Source: JOPF136 sp035541255 (GTDB taxonomy: Bacteria; Acidobacteriota; Terriglobia; Acidiferrales; UBA7541). From it: a stretch of 27,160 nucleotides of DNA. Both the position numbers and the translations under genes were made by a program. Below the pieces are notes generated by a model that saw only the letters and a list, made by a program, of their open reading frames with translations, was not told the DNA's origin and did no database searches. Shown piece by piece: positions 1 to 6,666 of the stretch; positions within the stretch are counted from its first letter, which is position 1, and the number at the start of each line of letters is the position of its first letter. The stretch is taken from the NCBI GenBank assembly GCA_035541255.1, contig DATKNR010000145.1, positions 1 through 27,160 on the forward strand, given 5' to 3'.

Positions 1-1
1 G

Positions 2-217
2 CCCGGCAATCTCAGCGTGTATTCGGGAGTTGTCACCATCCAGGCGGAAATCATCGCGCAGCGCAAGGCGGTTCCCGGCAACTACACCGTTCACGGGGAA
101 TTCCGGTATCAAGCCTGTGACCGCGACAGGATTTACCCCCCGCAAAAACTCACCGTGAAATTTGAGCTGAAAGTGGGCGCGGTTCCAGGCGGTCCCAAAC
201 CGGGCCACATCGGCTGA
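2..217 (+). CDS. DsbD N-terminal-domain-like protein, 3' end only
   Basis: Partial gene running in from the left edge; only the last 71 residues are visible. The stretch around FRYQACD...IYPPQ followed by a beta strand (LTVKFELKV) resembles the N-terminal immunoglobulin-like domain of DsbD, the periplasmic module that passes electrons from the inner membrane to thiol-disulfide partners. The protein ends soon after this domain, so no membrane or thioredoxin domain follows, and it would be a stand-alone periplasmic domain. In DsbD the loop carries two redox cysteines; here the first is present (codon 116-118), while the usual position of the second, just before YPP, is isoleucine (codon 131-133). 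A redox role is therefore doubtful. Moderately sure of the fold, unsure of the function. Confidence 0.6.
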   Translation, partial: PGNLSVYSGVVTIQAEIIAQRKAVPGNYTVHGEFRYQACDRDRIYPPQKLTVKFELKVGAVPGGPKPGHIG

Positions 218-274
218 GCCCACGCTCGGCGCCGATGGAGTCGATTTCGACCCTGTCACGTGCGATCATCCGCT

Positions 275-883
275 ATGCCCTACCCACGCGCCCCGCGTCT
301 TGCAGCCATTGGTTTCCGCGTGAAAACGGGTCGCGCCATCGCCGTGGCGCTCGCCGGACCGGCATCCGCCCCACGGCTCCTCTTCCGCCGCGAAGTTCTG
401 CTCCACGATCCGAATGTGCCGCAATCCCGCCAGCCGTATCACGGCCGCGTCATGCCCTTCGTTCCCGCGCAGCCGCAGGCGGTAGCGCGGGGCAAGAAGG
501 CGGCCCAGCGAGTTGCTGTCGCCGCCGTTCGTCAATTGGCGAAGGAGTTCAGCGCCGCGGGTTCAAAGCTGGTTGGTGCTGGCCTGGTCGTGGCCAGTAA
601 TCCCGATGTGCGAAAAATCGGCAGCAGCCACGTCCGCGCCCACGCGCTCGAAGGAATCCTGTTCCGCGAAGTGCTCGAAGCGGGCGCTCGCGCCTGCCGC
701 CTGCCTTCCATGCTCATCCTGGAGCGCGAGGCCCTGCCGCGCGCCGTCGCTGGCCTGCGACGTCCCGCGGCGGAGCTGCGTCGCACGTTGGCCCGATTTG
801 GCAAGGAAATCGGCAGCCCCTGGCGCGCGGAAGAAAAATCCGCCGCCCTCGCCGCCTGGCTGGCCCTCAAGGAGCTTCGTTAG
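275..883 (+). CDS. Conserved hypothetical protein (202 aa)
   Basis: A 202-residue cytoplasmic protein with no signal peptide or membrane segment. I start it at ATG 275 (MPYPRAPRL); a GTG five codons upstream is the alternative, and neither has a clear ribosome-binding site. The N-terminus (FRVKTGRAIAVALAGP) reads like a beta strand with a glycine turn. The middle has alternating helices and a GAGLVVASNPD segment, followed by a conserved-looking IGSSHVRAHALEGILFREVL stretch with several His and Glu. I recall this arrangement from unnamed proteins in soil Acidobacteriota and relatives, with no assigned function. A ribonuclease-H-like or actin-like fold is conceivable from the N-terminal strand but unproven. 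It lies 131 bp ahead of glpX on the same strand, which has its own ribosome-binding site. Confidence 0.7.
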   Translation: MPYPRAPRLAAIGFRVKTGRAIAVALAGPASAPRLLFRREVLLHDPNVPQSRQPYHGRVMPFVPAQPQAVARGKKAAQRVAVAAVRQLAKEFSAAGSKLVGAGLVVASNPDVRKIGSSHVRAHALEGILFREVLEAGARACRLPSMLILEREALPRAVAGLRRPAAELRRTLARFGKEIGSPWRAEEKSAALAAWLALKELR

Positions 884-1014
884 CCCCGCAGCGGCCGAGG
901 TCAGCCTCTCCTCCTCCACCAGTTACGATTCACCGCTCGCCAGTCACCTGTATTGTCACTCGGCGCGTTTTGGGATAAGAAGTAGGCCCGTTTTCTCCGA
1001 AGGAGCTGGACACA

Positions 1015-1998
1015 ATGGAAATCGCACTCGGACTCGAATTCCTCCGCGTCGTCGAAGAGGCCGCCATCGCTTCCGCCCGTACCATGGGTCTCGGCGACCG
1101 CCACAAAGCCGATGACGTCGCCGTCGAGGCCATGCGCCGCGTGATGGACTCCGTGCCCATGGACGGCACCATCGTCATCGGCGAAGGCGAACGCGACGAG
1201 GCCCCCATGCTCTACATCGGCGAGAAAGTCGGCGCGGCCGTGCACAACAATCGTTCCTACGAAGCCGTGGACATCGCCGTGGATCCGCTCGAGGGCACCA
1301 ACCTGTGCGCCACCGGCTCGCCAAACGCCATCACCGTGCTGGCCGCCAGCGAGCGCGGCGGCCTTCTCCATGCGCCGGACCTCTACATGGAAAAAATCAT
1401 CGTCGGCCCATCCTGCAAAGGCGCTGTGGACCTGGACGCGCCCGTGATCGATAACCTCAAAGCCATCGCCCGTCGCCTCGGCCGCTCCGTGGATGACCTG
1501 GTCGTCATCGTCCTCGACCGCCCCCGCCACGAGAAATTGATCAGCGACATTCGCGCCACCGGAGCCCGCATCCGCCTCATCACCGATGGCGACCTCTCCG
1601 CAGGCATTTCCGTTGCCGTGCTCGGCACCGGCGTCCATGCCGTCATGGGCACCGGTGGCGCTCCTGAAGGCGTTCTCTCCGCCGCCGCGCTCCGCTGCCT
1701 CAACGGCCAGATCATTGCCCGCCTCGTGGTCAGCAAACCCGAACACGAAGAGCGCCTGGCCAAAATGGGCATCAAGGATCCGAGGCGGATTTACGACACG
1801 GACGAGCTGGCTCCCGGCAAGAAAATTATTTTCGCCTGCACCGGAGTGACCGAAGGAAATCTGCTGAAGGGCGTTCGCTTCTTTGGTGAGGGGACTCGTA
1901 CCCAGTCCCTGGTGATGACCCTCGAAAATCGTCAGGTGAGATTCATCGATACCGTCCATCTGGAAAAACGACCCGACGTAAAAGTCCGCTTCCTATAG
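1015..1998 (+). CDS. glpX: Fructose-1,6-bisphosphatase class II (GlpX)
   Basis: Hydrolyses fructose-1,6-bisphosphate to fructose-6-phosphate and phosphate in gluconeogenesis; cytosolic and metal-dependent. At 327 residues it has normal GlpX length. The lithium-sensitive phosphatase signatures are visible: KADDVAVEAMR near residues 31-41, IGEGERDEAPML at 55-66 and the DPLEGTN motif at 90-96, which supply the acidic metal ligands (D33, E57, D90, E93). A glycine-rich GTGVHAVMGTGGAPEG stretch near 205-220 is also typical of the family. The start is supported by AAGGAG at 1000-1005, nine bases before the ATG. The gene converges with the XRE regulator across a 212-bp spacer. The 352-residue antisense frame opposite it is a codon-bias shadow. 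Confidence 0.95.
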   Translation: MEIALGLEFLRVVEEAAIASARTMGLGDRHKADDVAVEAMRRVMDSVPMDGTIVIGEGERDEAPMLYIGEKVGAAVHNNRSYEAVDIAVDPLEGTNLCATGSPNAITVLAASERGGLLHAPDLYMEKIIVGPSCKGAVDLDAPVIDNLKAIARRLGRSVDDLVVIVLDRPRHEKLISDIRATGARIRLITDGDLSAGISVAVLGTGVHAVMGTGGAPEGVLSAAALRCLNGQIIARLVVSKPEHEERLAKMGIKDPRRIYDTDELAPGKKIIFACTGVTEGNLLKGVRFFGEGTRTQSLVMTLENRQVRFIDTVHLEKRPDVKVRFL

Positions 1999-2029
1999 CG
2001 CTCCCGGTTCTCCACGCGGATTCCTCTGT

Positions 2030-2046
2030 CGAAAGGCGGCCTTTCG
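2030..2046. terminator. Hairpin after glpX
   Basis: CGAAAGG (2030-2036), loop CGG, CCTTTCG (2040-2046), 32 bases after the glpX stop. The stem is perfect but short and no T-run follows, so it is a weak terminator candidate. Confidence 0.35.
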
Positions 2047-2187
2047 GCCCCGGCATGGGAATGCTGGTCGTCGTACGGTGCTGGCCCGGCACGGCCTTCC
2101 TGCCGCCGGGTAGAGAAGCTCCGCCGCAGCGCTTCCTGCACCGTTCCGGCTGCGGCGTCAGTCTCCTGGCCGGGGGAATTTGGGCTG

Positions 2188-2218
2188 GGTCCCGGCCGCG
2201 GGACCGGTGCCTACCGGT
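2188..2218 (-). terminator. Paired hairpins at the 3' end of the XRE gene
   Basis: Two adjacent inverted repeats. GGTCCCG (2188-2194) pairs with CGGGACC (2199-2205) over a 4-base loop. ACCGGT at 2203-2208 and again at 2213-2218 flank a GCCT loop that contains part of the XRE stop codon (2211-2213, minus strand). The second hairpin overlaps the first by three bases, so they may be alternative structures. There is no T-run, so this could be a terminator or a REP-like palindrome. Confidence 0.4.
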
Positions 2219-2915
2219 TCAGCGCCGTGTGCGTCCCCCCGAGAGTCCGGGGCCTCGCGCTCCCGTTCTGTGGGATCGGCGTGCGGTCCGAGGGCGCTGG
2301 CCCACCGCGCGCCGCAGGGATTCGCGGGGGCGAGCCCTGTCCCACCGCTGCGCCCACTGCCGTCACGTGGTCGCTGATCACCTGTAGTCGCCGGAGGATC
2401 GACTGCCATTGCTCCCAGTCCAGCTGCCGCAGGAATGGCCGCAGCCCCTGGATGAACGGATCCTCCATCAGCGTCTCGCTGCTCGATTCCGGCAGGAAGA
2501 ACCGGTTCAGCCCTACCCCGAGCGCTTCCGAGATTTTCTCCAGCGTCCCCAGGCTCGGCGTCATCTGCCCGCTCTCGATCCGCGAGAGATACGACCGCGA
2601 CACCCGCGACCTCGCCTGGAGCTGGCTCTGTGTCATCCCCCGGGTTTCCCGCAGCTGCCGGATGCGGTGCCCGATGTTCTCCACCGTCTGCGCGTTCGGC
2701 CATTGCTCAAACAGTTGCCGGTCGTCGCCGGGCAGTTCCTGCGCAGCCGGCGGCGGGATCAGGTACTGCACCCGCGGTGGCAGAATGCGCAGACAGCGAC
2801 GGCAATTGTCCGTCTTCGTGCGGTACTGCACCAGCCCGCACACCTTGCAACGGATGACTTCGCGTTCGTTTTCGACTCCGCTTTCCGCGGAGTGCGTTGC
2901 CTGTGGTTCAGACAC
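2211..2915 (-). CDS. XRE-family transcriptional regulator with N-terminal zinc ribbon
   Basis: A 234-residue DNA-binding regulator. Residues 23-41 carry CxxC-x11-CxxC (C23, C26, C38, C41), a small zinc ribbon. A canonical HTH_3 domain covers about 82-140, with MTQSQLQARSRVSRSYLSRIE showing the recognition helix and the classic SYLSRIESGQ turn. The C-terminal ~90 residues are a helical segment (about 153-190) and then a disordered Pro/Arg-rich tail, so there is no recognisable ligand domain. The start is GTG at 2915; GAGGAA and AAGGAG lie just upstream on the minus strand. It is transcribed away from the HD-domain gene. The long 5' region contains direct repeats that could be an autoregulatory operator. 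Target genes are unknown. Confidence 0.88.
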   Translation of the reverse strand: MSEPQATHSAESGVENEREVIRCKVCGLVQYRTKTDNCRRCLRILPPRVQYLIPPPAAQELPGDDRQLFEQWPNAQTVENIGHRIRQLRETRGMTQSQLQARSRVSRSYLSRIESGQMTPSLGTLEKISEALGVGLNRFFLPESSSETLMEDPFIQGLRPFLRQLDWEQWQSILRRLQVISDHVTAVGAAVGQGSPPRIPAARGGPAPSDRTPIPQNGSARPRTLGGTHTALNR

Positions 2916-3074
2916 CGGTTCCTCGCTCCTTCCTGCCTGCGAGAGGCAGGTTTCTGGCGAGCGGTGCGGAGGCGACTCTTCTAGGGGGAAGGCAGAAACT
3001 GGCGCGCGGGCAAAGGATGCACCGCACTCTCCGGCCTGTCAAGCGGAATTTCAGGAATTGTCCGCAAACAGCCT

Positions 3075-3134
3075 GCAGTCGTCCGCAGTCGTCCGCCTGC
3101 ACCCGCACCTTGCCGGTTCTTCCGCTAGTCGTCC
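3075..3134. repeat. Direct repeats of (GC)AGTCGTCC upstream of the XRE gene
   Basis: GCAGTCGTCC occurs twice head to tail (3075-3084 and 3085-3094), and TAGTCGTCC recurs at 3126-3134. A repeated short site 160-220 bp upstream of a regulator's start could be an operator, but the distance is large and nothing else supports it. Confidence 0.35.
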
Positions 3135-3223
3135 CTGTCTCTGCCGCAATCCTCCCCTCCGCATTCTTCCTCATCGGCAATTCGCCTCTTTTTCGTGAGC
3201 CCTCTTCTCCTCTTTCCCTCCGT

Positions 3224-3241
3224 GCTCTCCGGGCTCTCCGG
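3224..3241. repeat. Tandem GCTCTCCGG in a pyrimidine-rich spacer
   Basis: Two perfect copies of GCTCTCCGG (3224-3232, 3233-3241) lie within a C/T-rich tract. The surrounding phrase (CTCCGTG...CCTCGGTG...CTCCGTG) resembles a family of intergenic repeats I associate with acidobacterial genomes; that link is from memory and unverified. Confidence 0.35.
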
Positions 3242-3311
3242 GCCTCGGTGCACTCCGTGATGATTCCTTCCTGCGCTTTTCGAATTTCGAGTTTCGCCTT
3301 ATCCTTTTCCC

Positions 3312-3905
3312 ATGCCCACTCGCGACGACGCTTGGAAGCTCCTCTGCGAATTCACTGAAAACGAAAATCTCCGCAAGCACGCCCTCGCCGTCGAGGCCTG
3401 CGTCCGCTTCTACGCACGCAAGGGCGGCCACAACGAAGACCTTTGGTCCATCACCTCTCTCCTCCACGATTTCGACTACGAGCGCTGGCCCAACCAGGAG
3501 CACAGCCCCACCGAGGGCCATCCCTCCGCCGGTTCCGCCATTCTCCGCGAGCGCGGCTACCCTGAAGAAATGATCCGCGCCATCCTCTCTCACGCCGACT
3601 ACACCGGCGTTGCCCGCCAGTCCGCCCTCGAACACACCCTGTTCGCCTGCGACGAGCTCGCCGGATTCCTCACCGCTTGCTCCTACGTCCGCCCGAGCAA
3701 AAGCATCCTGGATCTCGAAGTCAGCTCCGTGAAGAAGCGCATGAAGGACAAGGCCTTCGCCCGCGGCGTCAGCCGCGACGACGTCGTCAAGGGCGCCGAA
3801 GAGCTCGGCATCCCTCTCGACGAGCACATCGCCAACTGCATCGCCGCCATGCGCCAAGTGGCCGATTCGCTGGGACTGGCAGGAGCCTCCGCGCAGTCCG
3901 CCTGA
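3312..3905 (+). CDS. HD-domain hydrolase-like protein
   Basis: A 197-residue cytosolic protein of the HD phosphohydrolase superfamily. Metal-ligand candidates are H23 (NLRKHALAVE), the HD pair H52-D53 (LLHDFDYERWP) and H94 (ILSHADY), spaced as in small stand-alone HD proteins of the YedJ/HDIG type. The length fits that group. The family includes nucleotidases and phosphodiesterases, so a small phosphorylated molecule is the likely substrate, but nothing here identifies it. No partner domain is fused to it. The gene starts at ATG 3312 with a pyrimidine-rich leader and no Shine-Dalgarno match, and is separated from the STAS gene by about 180 bp, so it is probably its own unit. Confidence 0.85.
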   Translation: MPTRDDAWKLLCEFTENENLRKHALAVEACVRFYARKGGHNEDLWSITSLLHDFDYERWPNQEHSPTEGHPSAGSAILRERGYPEEMIRAILSHADYTGVARQSALEHTLFACDELAGFLTACSYVRPSKSILDLEVSSVKKRMKDKAFARGVSRDDVVKGAEELGIPLDEHIANCIAAMRQVADSLGLAGASAQSA

Positions 3906-4075
3906 GATTGTCCGCCGCTCATGACCTGAAATACTTTCCAGCAGGAATGCTTGCGCCTGCCCGCCATGCAGTCCTTTTCGCTCTCCGCCCTTCTCATCTT
4001 GGCTGGAGGGATGGTATCCTCCCGCCAGGATTTGCGCCCAATGGAGGCATCGCCGGGCCTCCCTGAACGAAATGT

Positions 4076-4090
4076 AAGGAGAAGTGTACG
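4076..4090 (+). promoter_or_regulatory. Ribosome-binding site pointing to an ACG start for the STAS gene
   Basis: AAGGAG at 4076-4081 sits six bases before ACG 4088-4090, the normal spacing. A GTG at 4084 is out of frame and only two bases from the site, and a minimal ATG-TAA (4072-4077) overlaps it. See the finding on the start codon. Confidence 0.45.
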
Positions 4091-4099
4091 CCCCTCGAA

Positions 4100-4435
4100 T
4101 TGACCCCTCGCGTCCGGGACGATCGCACTATCGTCTATTGCGCCGGAAGCCTGATCCTCGGCGCAGAGTCGGACGCCCTGCGCGACCTGGTCCGCAAGCT
4201 CCTTCCCAACGCGAAGCTCATCGTCGTGGACCTGGCTGAAATTTCCATGATGGACAGCGGCGGGATAGGCACCCTCGTGGGCCTCACGTGTTCCGCGCGC
4301 AACACCGGCACCACTCTGAAGCTGGCGCGCGCTTCCCCGCGGATTCGCACCCTCTTCCAATTGACCCGGCTCACTCCCGTGTTTGAGTTCGAGGATCTTC
4401 CGGAAAGCTCCGCCGCTTCCGGGGGCGCCTCCTGA
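4100..4435 (+). CDS. STAS-domain protein (anti-sigma factor antagonist-like)
   Basis: A single STAS domain of about 111 residues, of the SpoIIAA type that switches a partner by binding an anti-sigma factor or kinase. The core is clear: a GSLILGAESDALRDLV start, the IVVDLAEISMMDSGGIGTLV loop holding the serine (MDSGG) that partner kinases phosphorylate in SpoIIAA, then a TLKLARASPRIRTLFQLTRL helix and VFEFED. The start codon is uncertain. The first conventional start in frame is TTG at 4100, but the good AAGGAG (4076-4081) lies 18 bases before it. In-frame ACG at 4088 is six bases from the AAGGAG and gives the TPLELTPR beginning expected of the family. It precedes the polyferredoxin gene by 77 bp on the same strand; no kinase or sigma gene is adjacent. 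Confidence 0.85.
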   Translation: MTPRVRDDRTIVYCAGSLILGAESDALRDLVRKLLPNAKLIVVDLAEISMMDSGGIGTLVGLTCSARNTGTTLKLARASPRIRTLFQLTRLTPVFEFEDLPESSAASGGAS

Positions 4436-4512
4436 CCGGGCAATGCGAGCGGTGCCGAGTATCGCAGGATGGTTCGCTTCTCCCGCCGGATGCCGGTTGG
4501 GGAACAGGGTCC

Positions 4513-6237
4513 ATGGGCGCTGCGCCGACAGCAAGGCATGATCCGCACGCCGTGCCGGCCGCTCCTCCGCGCCCGCGCCCGGAGGACGGTGGGCAATGGG
4601 TGGTGCTCTTCGGCCGCGCCGCGCTCCTGATCTTCTGCGCCGTGCCCGCCTTGGGCTTTCTGCTGCCCCGCTACACTGGCCGAATCGTCTGGACTGTTGT
4701 CGTCGCCGCCCTGCCTCTATTCATCATCCTGGTCGGCTACCACCGCTGGCGGCGTATCTGCCCGCTGGCCTTCTTCGCTCAATTGCCTGCGCGCTGGAAC
4801 CTCGGCGGCACGCGCCGCGCCGGCCCGTGGCTTGAAGCGAACTACCCGCTGGTGGTTTTTTCCGTCTTCTTTGTGTCTCTCTGGCTGCGTTTGGTCGCCA
4901 CCAACGGAGACGGCCCGGCTATCGCCGTTTTTTTTCTCCTCCTGTCGGCCGCAGCCTTTCTGTTCGGCGTGCTCTACACGGGCAAGTCCTGGTGCAACTT
5001 CATTTGTCCCGTTTCCTTCGTCGAGAAGATTTATACCGAGCCCAGTGGTCTCCGCGACACGTCCAATTCGCAGTGCGCACGCTGCACAGCCTGCAAGAAA
5101 TCCTGTCCCGACATCAATGAAGAAAACGGCTACTGGAAGGAAATCGCTTCGCATCCCCGGCGGTTCGTCATGCTCGCCTTCCCCGGACTGGTGTTCGGCT
5201 TCTACTTCTACTATTTCCTTCAGTCCGGAACCTGGGACTACTACTTTGGCGGCTCGTGGACCCGCCAGCCCGGTCTCTATCGCGTCGCCTTCCTTTCCGG
5301 CCACGACGCCGCCACCGCCGGCTTCTTCTTCTACCCTCGCATTCCCCGGGCCGCGGCCGCGTTCTTGACGCTTGCGGTCTGCGCAGGGGCCGGCTTTCTG
5401 CTCTTTTCCCTGGCGGAAAGGCTTCTCGCCCGCCGCGGCGAACCGCGCGACGCCGAAGTAAACACCGTTCGCGCGCGTCATATCACTCTTTCCGTCGCCG
5501 CCTTTGCCGCGCTGGTCACCTTCTACACCTTCGCGGGTGCCCCCACGCTCCGCCTTGTCCCCTGGCTGCCTCATTTCTTTATTGTGGCGGTGGTGCTGGT
5601 GGCCACGCTTTCCCTGGTGCGCCGCCTGCCCCGATCGCGCCAGACCTTTGCCGAGGAAACCCTGGCTCGCAATTTCCTCAAGCGTTGGGAGTGGCCCGAC
5701 GTGGCGCCTCCCCGGGATCTGCGCGAGGCCTTCCTGCTGCACACCATTCGTCTGCGGGAAACTTCGGAGGGATACGCGCGCCTGCTCGCGGCCTATAAGG
5801 AGGCAGTGCGCGAGGCTCTTGCCGACGGCTTTGTCACTCCCGACGCCGTCAACCTGCTCGACGGCCTCCGCAACCAGCTCCAGATCAAGCTTCCCGACCA
5901 TGAGAAAATCATGGCCGCGCTCGCCGCCGAGGAGGCTTCGCGCCTCCGTGAATCAGTCACAGCACTCAGCGCCGAGAAGCGCCTTCAGCTCACCACCTAC
6001 AAGCAGGCGCTCGGCGACTACTTCGTTACAGTGCTCGGCGGCGAAAAGCAGCTCGACGAAGGGTTCGTCCGCCGGCTTCAGCGCGAGTTCCAGGTAACCG
6101 AGACGGAGCACAATGCAACGCTGGTCGAACTGCTCGGCGGCGTCTCTGACGGCTATAGCAGCACCATGGCTCTCGGCTTCCTGCAAAGCTGGCGCGCCGG
6201 GCAAGCCGCTTCCGCGGCAAAACGCCCCGCAAAATAG
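4513..6237 (+). CDS. Membrane polyferredoxin (NapH/NosR-like) with a repeated C-terminal domain
   Basis: A 574-residue integral membrane iron-sulfur protein. About eight hydrophobic segments can be read, near residues 30-50, 57-75, 112-130, 137-155, 215-238, 280-303, 325-345 and 350-370. Cysteines follow the NapH/NosR pattern: RICP (C83), CNFICP (C161, C165), then a ferredoxin motif C188-xx-C191-xx-C194-xxx-C198-P. One cysteine motif is thus a complete 4Fe-4S site facing the cytoplasm. The family passes electrons from quinol or the cytoplasm towards periplasmic enzymes, or assists their assembly. Unlike NapH (~290 aa), it has a cytosolic tail from about 380 to 574 that contains two similar helical units (about 428-467 and 496-537), each of the form YK-x-A followed by a Leu-rich helix and a late DHE/EH. 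The STAS gene just upstream suggests a regulated redox pair. Partner enzyme unknown. Confidence 0.82.
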   Translation: MGAAPTARHDPHAVPAAPPRPRPEDGGQWVVLFGRAALLIFCAVPALGFLLPRYTGRIVWTVVVAALPLFIILVGYHRWRRICPLAFFAQLPARWNLGGTRRAGPWLEANYPLVVFSVFFVSLWLRLVATNGDGPAIAVFFLLLSAAAFLFGVLYTGKSWCNFICPVSFVEKIYTEPSGLRDTSNSQCARCTACKKSCPDINEENGYWKEIASHPRRFVMLAFPGLVFGFYFYYFLQSGTWDYYFGGSWTRQPGLYRVAFLSGHDAATAGFFFYPRIPRAAAAFLTLAVCAGAGFLLFSLAERLLARRGEPRDAEVNTVRARHITLSVAAFAALVTFYTFAGAPTLRLVPWLPHFFIVAVVLVATLSLVRRLPRSRQTFAEETLARNFLKRWEWPDVAPPRDLREAFLLHTIRLRETSEGYARLLAAYKEAVREALADGFVTPDAVNLLDGLRNQLQIKLPDHEKIMAALAAEEASRLRESVTALSAEKRLQLTTYKQALGDYFVTVLGGEKQLDEGFVRRLQREFQVTETEHNATLVELLGGVSDGYSSTMALGFLQSWRAGQAASAAKRPAK

Positions 6238-6330
6238 TCCCTCGCGGCTCCGCCCAGCCCTCGAGTTCGCCGCACCCTTCAAAAGTGAAATATCGCTGCC
6301 CGCGTGCTATGGTCATGGACTGGTCGAACC

Positions 6331-6663
6331 ATGAAAATCTCCCGCGAAGACGTCCTGCGCGTCGCCGAGCTTGCCAATCTCGAGCTTACCGGCGCCGAAA
6401 TCGAGACCTACGGCGCCCAGCTCGCCTCCATCCTCTCCTACTGCGAAAAGCTCAACGAGCTCGACACCTCGGCCGTCGAGCCCCTCGCCCAGATTCTCGT
6501 CGCCCGCAAAGAAACGCAAGACAAAGACGACGCCCAGCACCTTCGCGAAGACTCGCCCCGCGACGCCGGCATCATCCGCGACGTAATCCAGCGCGCCCCG
6601 GAAGCCGCCACTTCCGATCCGCCCTACTTTCGCGTTCCCAAAGTCATCGAGCGGGGTGAGTAA
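6331..6663 (+). CDS. gatC: Aspartyl/glutamyl-tRNA amidotransferase subunit C
   Basis: A 110-residue GatC, the small subunit that wraps around GatA and GatB in GatCAB, which converts Glu-tRNA(Gln) or Asp-tRNA(Asn) to Gln- or Asn-tRNA. Family signatures are visible: ISREDVLRVAELANLELT at the start, a helix with LASILSYCEKLNELDTS, and the VEPLAQI...LREDSPR...APEA...YFRVPKVIE tail. I start at ATG 6331 (MKISRED); upstream ATGs in the same frame would add nine residues unlike the family. The stop is three bases before the gatA start, so the two are translationally coupled. gatB is not in the window. Confidence 0.95.
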   Translation: MKISREDVLRVAELANLELTGAEIETYGAQLASILSYCEKLNELDTSAVEPLAQILVARKETQDKDDAQHLREDSPRDAGIIRDVIQRAPEAATSDPPYFRVPKVIERGE

Positions 6664-6666
6664 TCC

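Larger units (their letters stand above)
2916..3311. other. 396-bp divergent spacer between the XRE and HD-domain genes
   Basis: No convincing gene. From left to right it holds a 7-bp hairpin in the XRE leader (CCTGCCT 2932-2938, AGGCAGG 2944-2950), a tandem GCAGTCGTCC pair (3075-3094) with a third partial copy (3126-3134), and a pyrimidine-rich stretch (about 3180-3265) with a tandem GCTCTCCGG repeat. The short frames crossing it have no family resemblance. Confidence 0.6.

Noticed and set aside
901..1959. 352-residue minus-strand frame opposite glpX
   Set aside because: Gly/Asp/Ala/His-rich composition typical of antisense reading of GC-rich genes; the plus-strand GlpX motifs are unambiguous.
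2158..3198. Long frames overlapping the XRE gene (2158-2703 minus, 2227-3198 plus, 2409-2984 plus)
   Set aside because: They overlap clear HTH and zinc-ribbon sequence in another frame and have no domain character; composition is that of codon-bias shadows.
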